Source of the DNA: Thermoleophilia bacterium
GTDB lineage: Bacteria > Actinomycetota > Thermoleophilia > Gaiellales > SKUG01
Length of the DNA: 14,073 bases
Direction: 5' to 3'
Assembly (NCBI GenBank): GCA_020438525.1
Contig: JAGQUL010000002.1
Coordinates: forward strand, 1 to 14,073
The number at the start of each line of letters is the position of its first letter. Within the stretch, counting starts at the first letter, position 1. This document shows, piece after piece, positions 1 to 6,741 of the stretch. The notes under the pieces are model-generated. The model made no database searches. It saw only the letters and a list, made by a program, of their open reading frames with translations, and had not been told where the DNA came from. Made by a program: the position numbers and the translations under genes.

Positions 1-836
1 CGCCGCTCGGCCGGATCGCCCGCTCGATCGCAGTCCCGACCGGTGCCGCGCTCGCGCTTGCCGCGGTGCTGCTCGTGTTCGGGCTCGGCTCCAGCCCCGC
101 CGGCGTGCTCGCGTGCAGCCTCGGCGCGCTCGTCGTGGCGGGCGTGGTCGCCGACTTCCGGCGCTCGCTCGCGGCGCGACGCGAGCTGCATCCCGACCAC
201 CCGTTCGCCGCGCGCCTGCGCCACGTGCTCGTGCGCAACCGCCGCCGCTGGGGCGCGTGGATGGCGCACGCCGGCATCGCGCTCGTGGTGGTGGCGATCG
301 CCGGTGGTGCGTGGTCGTCGCAGGACGGCGGCGAGCTGCGCAGCGGCGACGTGCTGCGCCTCGGCAGCTATCGCCTCGAGTTCGTCACCGTCGAGCGCGA
401 GCGAAGCGGGGCGAGCATGCGCACCCGCGCGGTGTTCCACGTGCACCGTGGCAGCGAGAACCTCGGCACCATGCGCGCCGGCCGCGACTTCCACCCTGCC
501 TCCGGCGAGGTCTCCAACGAGGTCGCGATCCGCCACGACTGGCTGCGCATGCACGACCTGTTCATCACCGTCGATCGGCTCACCGAGGATGGAGCGGTGC
601 GCGTCCAGGCGTTCGTGAACCCGCTCGTGCCGCTGCTCTGGCTGGCGGGCCTGCTCACCGCGCTCGGCGGGCTCGTTGCCGGCTGGCCCGACCGCCGCGG
701 GGTCGACCCCGGTACGAACCCGCCCAGCGGGGTAGAAAGAGCGAACGATGCAGTGCATGAGTTGCGCAACGGAGCTGCTGCACCCGGCGAACTTCTGTCC
801 GGTGTGCGGGGCGAGACTGGCGGCACCACCACCTGA
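1..836 (+). CDS. ccmF: CcmF-type cytochrome c heme lyase subunit, C-terminal part (5' truncated by window)
   Basis: The reading frame is open from base 3 and has no start in the window, so about 277 C-terminal residues are visible. CcmF is the large membrane subunit that ligates heme to apocytochrome c outside the cytoplasmic membrane. Two membrane segments lie at about bases 30-165. An Arg-rich loop and the motif RRRWGAWMAHAGIAL (about 240-284) follow, and its His codon at 267-269 sits where CcmF proteins carry a conserved heme-ligand histidine. Next come an extracytoplasmic beta-rich domain (about 310-600) and a last membrane helix with NPLVPLLWLAGLLTALGG (about 618-671), the typical CcmF ending. 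The frame runs on for some 50 residues past the usual end and overlaps the next gene by 89 nt, which is odd. CcmF family membership is well supported. The other cytochrome c maturation genes must lie to the left. Confidence 0.85.
   Translation, partial: PLGRIARSIAVPTGAALALAAVLLVFGLGSSPAGVLACSLGALVVAGVVADFRRSLAARRELHPDHPFAARLRHVLVRNRRRWGAWMAHAGIALVVVAIAGGAWSSQDGGELRSGDVLRLGSYRLEFVTVERERSGASMRTRAVFHVHRGSENLGTMRAGRDFHPASGEVSNEVAIRHDWLRMHDLFITVDRLTEDGAVRVQAFVNPLVPLLWLAGLLTALGGLVAGWPDRRGVDPGTNPPSGVERANDAVHELRNGAAAPGELLSGVRGETGGTTT
733..738 (+). promoter_or_regulatory. Candidate -10 box, zinc-ribbon gene
   Basis: TAGAAA preceded by GGGG begins 15 nt before ATG 748, inside the ccmF frame. It fits the GGGTA pattern seen before several other starts in this window and could allow transcription independent of ccmF. 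Confidence 0.3.
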
Positions 837-1869
837 CGGGTCGGCCGCGACGCTGCCCGGTGGCAGCGAGCCTCCGGCTGCAGCAGGCACGCCGCCGATC
901 GCGCCGGTGCCGCCCCCGGATACGCCCCAGCCGGAGCCCACCCCGCCCGCACACGCGTCGGAGAACGTCGTCTACCTCACCGAGGAAGCAGCGCGCAGCC
1001 GCGGAGCGATCCCCGCGAATCCGCACGCGAACGACTACGGCACGGCCGCGGCCTCGCCCGAGCAGCTGCAGGCCGAGGAGCTGCGTCGACGCGCCGCCGA
1101 CATGCAGGCCGAGCTGCAGGCGCAGCTGCCCGCGTTCGGATCCCACGGCCCGATCCCGCAGCCGAGCGAGCTCACGCCACCTCCGACGGTCGACGACAAC
1201 CCGTTCGGCGACTTCTTCGCAGACGGACCCACCGCATGGCTGGTCGACGACGACGCGCACGAGGACGAGATCGAGCTCGCCACCCCACGGATCGCCGGCA
1301 CGATGCTCGCGCTCGGCGCGATCCTGATGCTCGTCGCCGCATGGACGATCTGGGGCATCGGCATGTACCGCGGCGCGGGTGGCGCCGAGGCCGGCGGCTT
1401 CATCATGCTCGCGATCATCCTGTGGGCCTCGTACCTCTCGCTCGGTCGCGAGAAGCAGCACGCCGCGATGCTGCGCTGGCACCACCGCGTGCGGGGGCTC
1501 GTCGACCGCCGCGTCGATCCGCTGCGCGAGCGCACCGAGGGTCAGATGCAGCTGCGCCGCGAACGCGACCGCTACCGCGCGATGGCCGACGAGCGCGCTC
1601 GACGCATCAACTCGCTCGGCGAAGCCGCCTACCGACAGTTCCGACAGGGCACGCTCGCGCCCGACCTGCAGGTCGGAGCGCAGCGCGTGCTGGCCATGGA
1701 ACGTCAGATGCTCGTGCAGGACCAGCGCATCCACGGGATCGAGCGCGACCGCGCCGAACGCTCGCGCAAGAAGCGCCGCAGCGACGACGACGCCCCCACG
1801 CAGGCAGGCGGCCACCTGGGGACCGATGCGGCCTCGCCGCCGCCCGCGGGCGGCCACCCGGCCCCCTGA
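748..1869 (+). CDS. Zinc-ribbon membrane protein with coiled-coil tail, function unknown
   Basis: This 373-residue protein starts with a zinc ribbon: Cys3-x2-Cys6 and Cys17-x2-Cys20 (CPVCGARL). A Pro/Ala-rich disordered linker (about 25-75) follows, then a Glu/Gln-rich helical stretch (about 100-130). An acidic segment (VDDDAHEDE) precedes two membrane helices at about 182-207 and 214-233. The tail (about 234-345) is a charged, Arg/Glu-rich predicted coiled coil, ending in a disordered basic patch (RKKRRS). Both termini are probably cytoplasmic. The start is chosen because it gives the intact zinc ribbon, although it lies 89 nt inside the ccmF frame. A TAGAAA box sits 15 nt upstream. It is followed after 39 nt by the M23 hydrolase gene, so a cell-envelope role is possible. 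I do not recognise a characterised family, and none is claimed. Confidence 0.8.
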   Translation: MQCMSCATELLHPANFCPVCGARLAAPPPDGSAATLPGGSEPPAAAGTPPIAPVPPPDTPQPEPTPPAHASENVVYLTEEAARSRGAIPANPHANDYGTAAASPEQLQAEELRRRAADMQAELQAQLPAFGSHGPIPQPSELTPPPTVDDNPFGDFFADGPTAWLVDDDAHEDEIELATPRIAGTMLALGAILMLVAAWTIWGIGMYRGAGGAEAGGFIMLAIILWASYLSLGREKQHAAMLRWHHRVRGLVDRRVDPLRERTEGQMQLRRERDRYRAMADERARRINSLGEAAYRQFRQGTLAPDLQVGAQRVLAMERQMLVQDQRIHGIERDRAERSRKKRRSDDDAPTQAGGHLGTDAASPPPAGGHPAP

Positions 1870-1898
1870 TCCTGCCGAAAAACCCCCGCATGCTGCTG

Positions 1899-1904
1899 TA
1901 CTTG
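1899..1904 (+). promoter_or_regulatory. Candidate -10 box, M23 peptidase gene
   Basis: TACTTG begins 10 nt before ATG 1909, slightly closer than the boxes of the other genes. No Shine-Dalgarno is visible. The match is the weakest of the series. Confidence 0.25.
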
Positions 1905-1908
1905 CGGC

Positions 1909-3108
1909 ATGAATCAGGCCACCCGCCGCACGCTCGCCATTGCCGGCATCGCAGTGTCGATCGCGACCTTCACCAGCGTCGCGAACGCAGGCATGCTCGA
2001 AGACCGGCTCGCCAACACCCGTGCCGAGGCGCAGCAGACCAAGAACGAGATCAACGTCATCGACCGGCGCCAGCAGGCGGTCGTGCGCCAGGTCACGAAG
2101 CTCAACCGCCGCATCAACGCGCTCGAGCGACCGCTCCACAAGCTCGAGGCGGAGGTCGACGGGCTCGAGTACCAGATCGAGCGACGCAAGCAGCGCATCG
2201 AGGACCTCAAGGCCGAGCGCAAGCGCCAGGAGAAGGAGATCGTCCGGCTCGGCAAGGAGCTCGACGCCGCACGCGACCTGCTCGCCTCGCGCGTCGTGAC
2301 CGCCTACAAGACCGGCGACACCGGCATGCTCGAGCAGCTCGCCGGCGCCGGCAGCCTCGAGGAGCTGTTCCGCCGCGAGGAGGCGCTCGCACAGGTCGTC
2401 GGGCTCGACGATCGCGTGATCGACAAGATCCACGACGCCGAGCGCAAGGTCCGCGTCAAGCGCGCCCGCAACTTCACGATCCGACGCCAGATCGCCGACT
2501 CGATCAAGGAGCTCGACTCCGAGCGCGCGACCGTCGACCGCAAGCGCGCAGAGGCACAGCGCCGCCGCGACGAGGTCGCCGCGGTCAAGGCCAATCGCGA
2601 CGCGGTGCTGCGCAAGCTCAAGGACCGCGAGGCGGACCTGGGCAGCCACCTCGACGACCTCGAGGAAGACGCCCGCGTGCTGCGCGAGGTGATCAAGAAC
2701 GGCACCGCCACCTACCACGGCCAGATCGGCGGGCTCAGCGCCAGCGGATTCATCTGGCCGGTGAGCGGACCGGTCGTGAGCCCGTTCGGTCCGCGCTGGG
2801 GTCGCATGCACGAAGGCATCGACATCGCGATCGGCGCCGGCAACCCGATCGCCGCAGCCGCGTCGGGCGTGGTGACCTACGCCGGCTGGATGAGCGGCTA
2901 CGGCAACATGGTGATCATCCAGCACGCCGGCAACCTCGCCACCGGCTACGCGCACCAGTCGCAGATCGCCACGTCGGTCGGGCAGCTCGTCAAGCAGGGC
3001 CAGGTCATCGGGTTCGTCGGCTGCACCGGTCACTGCTTCGGCGACCACCTCCACTTCGAGGTGTACGTCGACGGCGCACCGCACGATCCGCTCCAGTACC
3101 TCACCTGA
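1909..3108 (+). CDS. Secreted coiled-coil M23 family peptidoglycan endopeptidase
   Basis: This 399-residue protein has a Sec signal peptide (basic n-region, hydrophobic core, likely cleavage after Ala27 in SVANA-GM). Residues about 28-265 are almost continuous charged coiled coil, as in EnvC/NlpD-like and actinobacterial hydrolases. The C-terminal M23 (LytM/lysostaphin) domain spans about 280-399. Zinc-site residues are visible: His301 and Asp305 in HEGID, His349 in GYAHQ, and His380 and His382 in DHLHFEV. The peptidase therefore looks active and should cut peptidoglycan cross-bridges outside the membrane; the coiled coil probably controls or positions it. Cys372 and Cys376 (CTGHC) lie close together just before the HxH motif and could form a disulfide. 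The gene begins 39 nt after the zinc-ribbon gene, with TACTTG 10 nt before ATG and no good Shine-Dalgarno. The substrate bond cannot be told from sequence. Confidence 0.92.
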   Translation: MNQATRRTLAIAGIAVSIATFTSVANAGMLEDRLANTRAEAQQTKNEINVIDRRQQAVVRQVTKLNRRINALERPLHKLEAEVDGLEYQIERRKQRIEDLKAERKRQEKEIVRLGKELDAARDLLASRVVTAYKTGDTGMLEQLAGAGSLEELFRREEALAQVVGLDDRVIDKIHDAERKVRVKRARNFTIRRQIADSIKELDSERATVDRKRAEAQRRRDEVAAVKANRDAVLRKLKDREADLGSHLDDLEEDARVLREVIKNGTATYHGQIGGLSASGFIWPVSGPVVSPFGPRWGRMHEGIDIAIGAGNPIAAAASGVVTYAGWMSGYGNMVIIQHAGNLATGYAHQSQIATSVGQLVKQGQVIGFVGCTGHCFGDHLHFEVYVDGAPHDPLQYLT

Positions 3109-3156
3109 GCGATCACGAGGCGACGACGACGACCGCCGCCGCACGCGCTGGCCGCG

Positions 3157-4461
3157 TCACGTCGGCTGCGGCGTGGCGATCAGCCACACCGTGAGCGCCA
3201 CCACGCACACCACGAGCACCAGCTCGCGCGCCACGTACTGTCGAAGCATCCGGGGCGCGTCGTCGGGGCGACGACGGATCGCCGGCACGAACGCCGACAT
3301 GTTGTTCCACGCCAGCGGCATCGTGCCGAGATACAGCACCAGCTTGCCGAGGATCAGGCGCCCGTACGTGGAGTCGAGCAGGTCGCCGACCGAGTCGAGC
3401 TCGGCGAACGTCGCGTAGGTGCCCGTCAGCAGGATCACCACCACGCTCGCGAACGCGGTGCGGCTGAACCGGGCGAGCTGCGGCACGTACGTCCCCGCGA
3501 ACGGGGCGAGGTACGCGAGCTGCACGAGCCCGCCGAGCCAGATCGCTGCCGCTCCCACGTGCACCATGTCGAGCGGCATGCGCAGCCACGTCGGCTGCGT
3601 CGTGACTGCATGGCCCGTGATCGACAGGCTCGCGGCGAGCCCGCCGAACACCGCCGCGAGCATCCAGCGCGCCGGGTCGGGAACGCGCACGCCGCTGCGC
3701 AGCAGCACCGCGGGACCGATCGCCACGATCGCCACGATCGCACGCAGCAGCATCGATCGTCCGTAGGGCGTGTCGCGCGTCGCGCCGATCGCCTCCCCGG
3801 AGATCGACTCGAAGAACCCGCTGCCGGTCAGGATCGCGCCGTTGGCGATGAACGACACGGCCTGCGAGCCGAGCAGCACCAGCAGCGCCGCGACGACCAG
3901 TCGGGGGCGCCATCCCGGCGCGATCACGCACGCGAAGATCCCGCCGCCGGCCGCGACGAGCAGCGCGAGGATCTCCACGAACCGGGCGATCGAGAAGGTC
4001 AGCTGCAGCGATCGAGGCACCTCCGATGCCTTGCGCGCATCCGCCGCTGCATCGCCGCCCTTCGAGCCGACGCTGAACGTGATCGATTCCTTGATCACGT
4101 GCCCGTCCTCGCTCGACACGGTGTACGACACGCCGTAGGTGCCGGTCTCCGTGGCCGACAGCACCTGCGTGATCTTCGCGCCCTTGTGCGGATTCGGTGG
4201 ACCCGACTGCACCTCCGCGCCGCTCGGCGCGAACACGCGTACGCCGTCGTCGCCCAAGGTGACGGTGCCGCTGAACGTCAGCTCGATCGAGGTCGGCGGA
4301 GTCGCCACGGTCGATCCGGCCGCGGGCGTCGACGACACCAGGTGCGCGTGCGCCGCCGCGCTCGCCGGTGCGAGCAGCGTCGCGAGCAGCGCGAGCGTGA
4401 GCGTCACGAGCGTGCGCCGGGCCCGTGCCCACGCACGCGCAGCTTGTACGGACCTGCGCAT
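3157..4461 (-). CDS. copCD: CopC-CopD fusion, copper-binding and copper transport membrane protein
   Basis: This 434-residue protein has an N-terminal signal peptide with likely cleavage after Ala37, which leaves His38 as the first mature residue (HAHLVSSTPA), as in CopC. The CopC beta-barrel spans about 38-132. Its Cu(II) site appears complete: His38 plus Asp119 and His121 in SSEDGHVIKES. After a linker comes a CopD domain with about eight membrane helices. It includes the typical motifs SITGHAV and DMVHVGAAAIWLGGL. Such YcnJ-like fusions bind copper outside the membrane and are thought to help move it inward or supply it to cuproenzymes. Methionine-rich Cu(I) motifs are not evident. The gene converges on the M23 gene 48 bp away. 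A TAGGTG box lies 14 nt before the ATG. No metalloregulator gene is adjacent. Confidence 0.9.
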   Translation of the reverse strand: MRRSVQAARAWARARRTLVTLTLALLATLLAPASAAAHAHLVSSTPAAGSTVATPPTSIELTFSGTVTLGDDGVRVFAPSGAEVQSGPPNPHKGAKITQVLSATETGTYGVSYTVSSEDGHVIKESITFSVGSKGGDAAADARKASEVPRSLQLTFSIARFVEILALLVAAGGGIFACVIAPGWRPRLVVAALLVLLGSQAVSFIANGAILTGSGFFESISGEAIGATRDTPYGRSMLLRAIVAIVAIGPAVLLRSGVRVPDPARWMLAAVFGGLAASLSITGHAVTTQPTWLRMPLDMVHVGAAAIWLGGLVQLAYLAPFAGTYVPQLARFSRTAFASVVVILLTGTYATFAELDSVGDLLDSTYGRLILGKLVLYLGTMPLAWNNMSAFVPAIRRRPDDAPRMLRQYVARELVLVVCVVALTVWLIATPQPT

Positions 4462-4469
4462 TCGATCGG

Positions 4470-4475
4470 CACCTA
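4470..4475 (-). promoter_or_regulatory. Candidate leaderless -10 box, copCD
   Basis: On the minus strand GGGTAGGTG begins (T of TA) 14 nt before the ATG at 4461, in the 96-bp divergent region. It nearly matches the box before the histidine kinase gene (GGGTAGGTT). Confidence 0.45.
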
Positions 4476-4545
4476 CCCACGCATGCGCGATCCCGCACGC
4501 ACGTGAGGGGTTGCCGGATCACGCGACTCGCCGCATGCTGGAAGC

Positions 4546-4551
4546 AGGTGA
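4546..4551 (+). promoter_or_regulatory. Ribosome binding site of the two-helix membrane protein gene
   Basis: AGGTGA ends 6 nt before ATG 4558. It is a normal Shine-Dalgarno and decides the start; most neighbours lack one. Confidence 0.6.
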
Positions 4552-4557
4552 CCCTCG

Positions 4558-5076
4558 ATGCAGCCTCCCCTGTCCGGACATCCACGACCTGCGACCGCCC
4601 ACACCGGGCCGACGTCGCATGACGTGTTCGCCTCGTTCCCGCAGGCGCCCGGCACGCTCGCCGCAGCGGTCCAGGAGCGCCTCGGAACGCAGGCCGTGCT
4701 CGTGCCGCAGCACGTGCAGGGGGGCTTCGACGATGAACCGCGGATGCAGATGCGGCCGTATCGCGACCCGCTCGGCTGGCACCTCGTGAAGCACCTCGTG
4801 CAGCTCGCGCTGATCACGTCGGTCGTGCTGTTCGCCGCGCGCGGCGGCGACGGCCTGGTCGGGCTCGGGTACATGGGCACGGCGCTGCTGCTGATGCTCG
4901 TCGTGGTGCTCGCCGACCGCATGCGCTTTGCAGACCGCGACCCGTCGTTCGAGATCGTCGAGTTCCTGGCTCCCGCGCCGCGCCCGGAACCGGTCCCGCA
5001 GCCACGCATTGCGCCGCTCGTGCCGCTCGTCGAGCAGATGCACGTCGCGCTCGGCGACCGCGTCGACGTGACCTGA
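4558..5076 (+). CDS. Small two-helix membrane protein, function unknown
   Basis: This 172-residue protein is not recognised. Residues 1-70 are hydrophilic and probably disordered. Two closely spaced membrane helices lie at about 76-95 and 99-120, separated by a short Gly-rich turn, so both ends are probably on the same side. The C-terminal 50 residues include a Pro-rich run (PAPRPEPVPQPR). A good Shine-Dalgarno, AGGTGA at 4546-4551, ends 6 nt before the ATG and decides the start. This is one of the few genes here with a clear ribosome binding site. It is divergent from the copCD gene (96 bp between starts) and convergent with hpt (21 bp). Codon use is as GC-rich as in its neighbours, which supports real coding. 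Confidence 0.72.
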   Translation: MQPPLSGHPRPATAHTGPTSHDVFASFPQAPGTLAAAVQERLGTQAVLVPQHVQGGFDDEPRMQMRPYRDPLGWHLVKHLVQLALITSVVLFAARGGDGLVGLGYMGTALLLMLVVVLADRMRFADRDPSFEIVEFLAPAPRPEPVPQPRIAPLVPLVEQMHVALGDRVDVT

Positions 5077-5097
5077 GGCGTCTCGCGCCGAACCCGC

Positions 5098-5658
5098 TCA
5101 GACCGGCAGCAGCAGCTCGCGGGTCGTGTCGTCGAGCTCCAGCTCGCGCAGGTCCGGCAGGTTGCGGAAGCGCTGGCGATAGTCGAAGCCGTAGCCCACG
5201 TAGAAGCGGTCGGGAACCGTGAAGCCGCGGAAGCGAACCGCATCGTCGACCAGTCGTCGATGCGGTCGATCCAGCAGCGTGCAGACCTCCACCGATGCCG
5301 GCTCGTGGGTGGCCAGCCACTTCATCAGGAACCGAAGGGTCAGCCCGGTGTCGATCACGTCCTCGACCAGCAGCACGTCGCGGCCGGCGACGGGGATCTG
5401 CAGGTCCTTGAGGATCTGCGCCTGCACGCCGGTGGTTCCGTCGCCGTACGCGCTCAAGGCCAGGAAGTCCATCTCGTGCTGCACGGTGACGTGGCGAACG
5501 AGGTCTGCGGCGAAGATCGTGGCGCCCTTGAGCACGGTGACGAGCACCGGCACGGAATCCGCGTAGTACTCGCTCACCTCTGCCGCGAGCGCCCGCACGC
5601 GCGAGTCGATCTGCTCGCGCGAGTAGAGGATCGTGCCCAGCATCGGTGCATCGCTCAT
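5098..5658 (-). CDS. hpt: Hypoxanthine phosphoribosyltransferase
   Basis: This 186-residue protein, the usual bacterial length, transfers the phosphoribosyl group of PRPP to hypoxanthine (often also guanine) in cytoplasmic purine salvage. Visible motifs are LKGA at 43-46 (pyrophosphate loop), the YGDGTT flexible-loop region at 71-76, and the PRPP loop VEDVIDTGLT at 98-107. The loop contains the acidic pair Glu99/Asp100 and the likely catalytic Asp103. The purine-binding hood VPDRFYVGYGFDY lies at about 148-160. ATG at 5658 is chosen because it gives the normal N-terminus and has TAGTCT 13 nt upstream, suggesting its own leaderless promoter. An in-frame Met at residue 6 is the alternative start. 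The gene is last in a minus-strand cluster, 20 nt after the unknown 123-residue gene and downstream of the nuclease-like gene. Confidence 0.95.
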   Translation of the reverse strand: MSDAPMLGTILYSREQIDSRVRALAAEVSEYYADSVPVLVTVLKGATIFAADLVRHVTVQHEMDFLALSAYGDGTTGVQAQILKDLQIPVAGRDVLLVEDVIDTGLTLRFLMKWLATHEPASVEVCTLLDRPHRRLVDDAVRFRGFTVPDRFYVGYGFDYRQRFRNLPDLRELELDDTTRELLLPV

Positions 5659-5665
5659 GGACCGA

Positions 5666-5671
5666 AGACTA
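5666..5671 (-). promoter_or_regulatory. Candidate leaderless -10 box, hpt
   Basis: TAGTCT (TANNNT) on the minus strand begins 13 nt before ATG 5658 and overlaps the 20-nt gap and the end of the upstream gene. It would allow hpt to be expressed separately from the two upstream genes. Confidence 0.45.
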
Positions 5672-5678
5672 TCGACTC

Positions 5679-6050
5679 CTAGCGCGGGCCGTACGGCAGC
5701 AGCAGGTCCACCGCGAAGCGCGTGCTGGCAAGCTCGCGAACGCCGTCGTCGATCGCGTACGGGTTGCGCAGCAGCTTCGTCGCCTCGTCGGCATGGTCGG
5801 CTGCTGCGTCGAGGATCCGGCGTACGCCGAGTCCTCCGAGCGCGTCGACGCCCGGCGTGGTGGCGGCCTCGCGGATCGAGCCGTTCACCGCGCGCATCAG
5901 CTCGTCCAGATGACCGGAGCTTCCCTGCCGCGCGACTCCGAGCGCCTCGTCGATGTGCGACATCGCCGTGCGCAGTGCCGGCACCCATGCGTCAACCCTT
6001 GCGGCGAACACCCGTCGTCTCCTCGCAGCTTTCCGAACCGGCGCGTCCAT
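5679..6050 (-). CDS. Small helical protein of the hpt cluster, function unknown
   Basis: This 123-residue reading from ATG at 6050 is not recognised. It begins with a very basic patch (RKAARRRR at about residues 6-13). The rest looks all-helical and acidic-amphipathic, with no cysteines, no signal peptide and no membrane segment, ending in LLLPYGPR. It sits between the nuclease-like gene (50 nt upstream) and hpt (20 nt downstream) on the same strand, so co-transcription is likely. The start is uncertain. An in-frame GTG at 6065 has TACACG exactly 12 nt upstream, matching the leaderless pattern of other genes here, and would add five residues. The ATG at 6050 directly abuts a GGGGG run. The reading frame also stays open far upstream in antisense to other coding, which is ordinary for such GC-rich DNA. 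Confidence 0.6.
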   Translation of the reverse strand: MDAPVRKAARRRRVFAARVDAWVPALRTAMSHIDEALGVARQGSSGHLDELMRAVNGSIREAATTPGVDALGGLGVRRILDAAADHADEATKLLRNPYAIDDGVRELASTRFAVDLLLPYGPR

Positions 6051-6071
6051 CCCCCGGATGCGCACATCACC

Positions 6072-6077
6072 CGTGTA
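6072..6077 (-). promoter_or_regulatory. Candidate -10 box for an alternative GTG start at 6065
   Basis: TACACG on the minus strand begins 12 nt before an in-frame GTG at 6065. If used, the small helical protein would start five residues earlier than the ATG at 6050. Confidence 0.25.
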
Positions 6078-6100
6078 TCGAGCGGGCGACCGTGGTTGAT

Positions 6101-6550
6101 TCAGCCTGCGAGCAGGCGATCGACCGGTGCGGTGCTCGCGGCGCGCGAGCGGAGCTTCTGGCCGAGCGCCTCGATGTCGCGTCGGTAGAAGAGCCGGACG
6201 TTCACGTCGGGGTAGCGCTGCCGCAGCTTGCGCACCTTGCGGTTCTTCTTGGTGACGAGCTCCTGCCGCATCGTGGTGACCTCGAGGAACAGGTTGAGGT
6301 CGGGCAGGTAGAAGTCGGGTCGGAACGCCTCCGTCACGCGACCGTCTGCAGGATCGGTCTCGAGCACGAACGTGACCGGCTCGTACTCCCACGGGATCCC
6401 GTAGAAGTCGAGCAGCTCGGCGCACTCGCGCTCGCTCTCGTTGACGAAGCGCGGCTCCTGTCGCCCGCGGAAGCTGCGCCAGAGGCGGCAGGTCGCGCCG
6501 TCCTCGACCGGTTCGGTGCGGTCTTCCTGCTCGGGGAGTGCGGCAGTCAT
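6101..6550 (-). CDS. PD-(D/E)XK-like protein (TnsA/restriction-nuclease-like fold), upstream of hpt
   Basis: The call is 149 residues from ATG at 6550. The core looks like a PD-(D/E)XK nuclease fold. A helix has Glu residues (NESERECAELLDFYG at about 37-51). A strand pattern follows (WEYEPVTFVL at 54-63), then RPDFYLPDLNLFLEVTTM at 77-94 with Asp79 and Glu90. A basic stretch (TKKNRKVRKLR at 100-110) and a last strand (NVRLFYRRD) close the domain. The usual lysine of ExK is Thr92, but Lys101/Lys102 follow, so the site may be migrated or inactive. Which nucleic acid it might act on is unknown. The start at 6550 is favoured by GGATGG about 10 nt upstream and a TATATC box at 6595-6600; alternative in-frame starts are 6568 and 6616. 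The gene leads a minus-strand cluster with an unknown gene and hpt. Confidence 0.75.
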   Translation of the reverse strand: MTAALPEQEDRTEPVEDGATCRLWRSFRGRQEPRFVNESERECAELLDFYGIPWEYEPVTFVLETDPADGRVTEAFRPDFYLPDLNLFLEVTTMRQELVTKKNRKVRKLRQRYPDVNVRLFYRRDIEALGQKLRSRAASTAPVDRLLAG

Positions 6551-6594
6551 CGGAAGCGTTCCATCCATCGTTTCGGCGGTGAGTCGCTGATTCC

Positions 6595-6600
6595 GATATA
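6595..6600 (-). promoter_or_regulatory. Candidate -10 element of the nuclease-like/hpt cluster
   Basis: TATATC on the minus strand lies in one of the few AT-rich patches of the window. Transcription from it would start near 6588 and give a leader of about 38 nt containing GGATGG before ATG 6550. No convincing -35 box is seen. Confidence 0.4.
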
Positions 6601-6741
6601 CGACGAACGTAGTCATACACCTGCTCGTCGACGACGAATTGCAAGGCGGACGATGTCGGAGCCGGTCGATGGCTGCGGGGACGTGCGGCTCGACGTGATG
6701 GTCGAGCGCCGCACGCGTGGGGAGAAGCGTGACGGTCATGT

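Noticed and set aside
655..3144. 829-residue open frame on the minus strand across three plus-strand genes
   Set aside because: It is the antisense of the zinc-ribbon and M23 genes. GC-rich codon use keeps the reverse frame open, and the translation is repetitive with no motif, while the plus-strand proteins have clear domains.
3109..3156. Possible terminator and GAC-type triplet run between the M23 gene and copCD
   Set aside because: No stem longer than 4 bp with a T-tract is visible, and the short triplet run is ordinary for this composition.
3113..4585. 490-residue minus-strand frame overlapping copCD
   Set aside because: It is a shifted frame of the same strand, Arg/Ala-rich with no domain. 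The copCD frame has a signal peptide, copper ligands and membrane helices.
5077..5089. GGCG-TCTCG-CGCC hairpin between convergent genes
   Set aside because: The stem is only 4 bp and no T-tract follows; such pairs arise by chance at this GC content.
5659..5988. N-terminal extension of hpt on the minus strand
   Set aside because: The added residues are Arg/Ala-rich and overlap the 123-residue gene in another frame. The 186-residue form has the normal family length.
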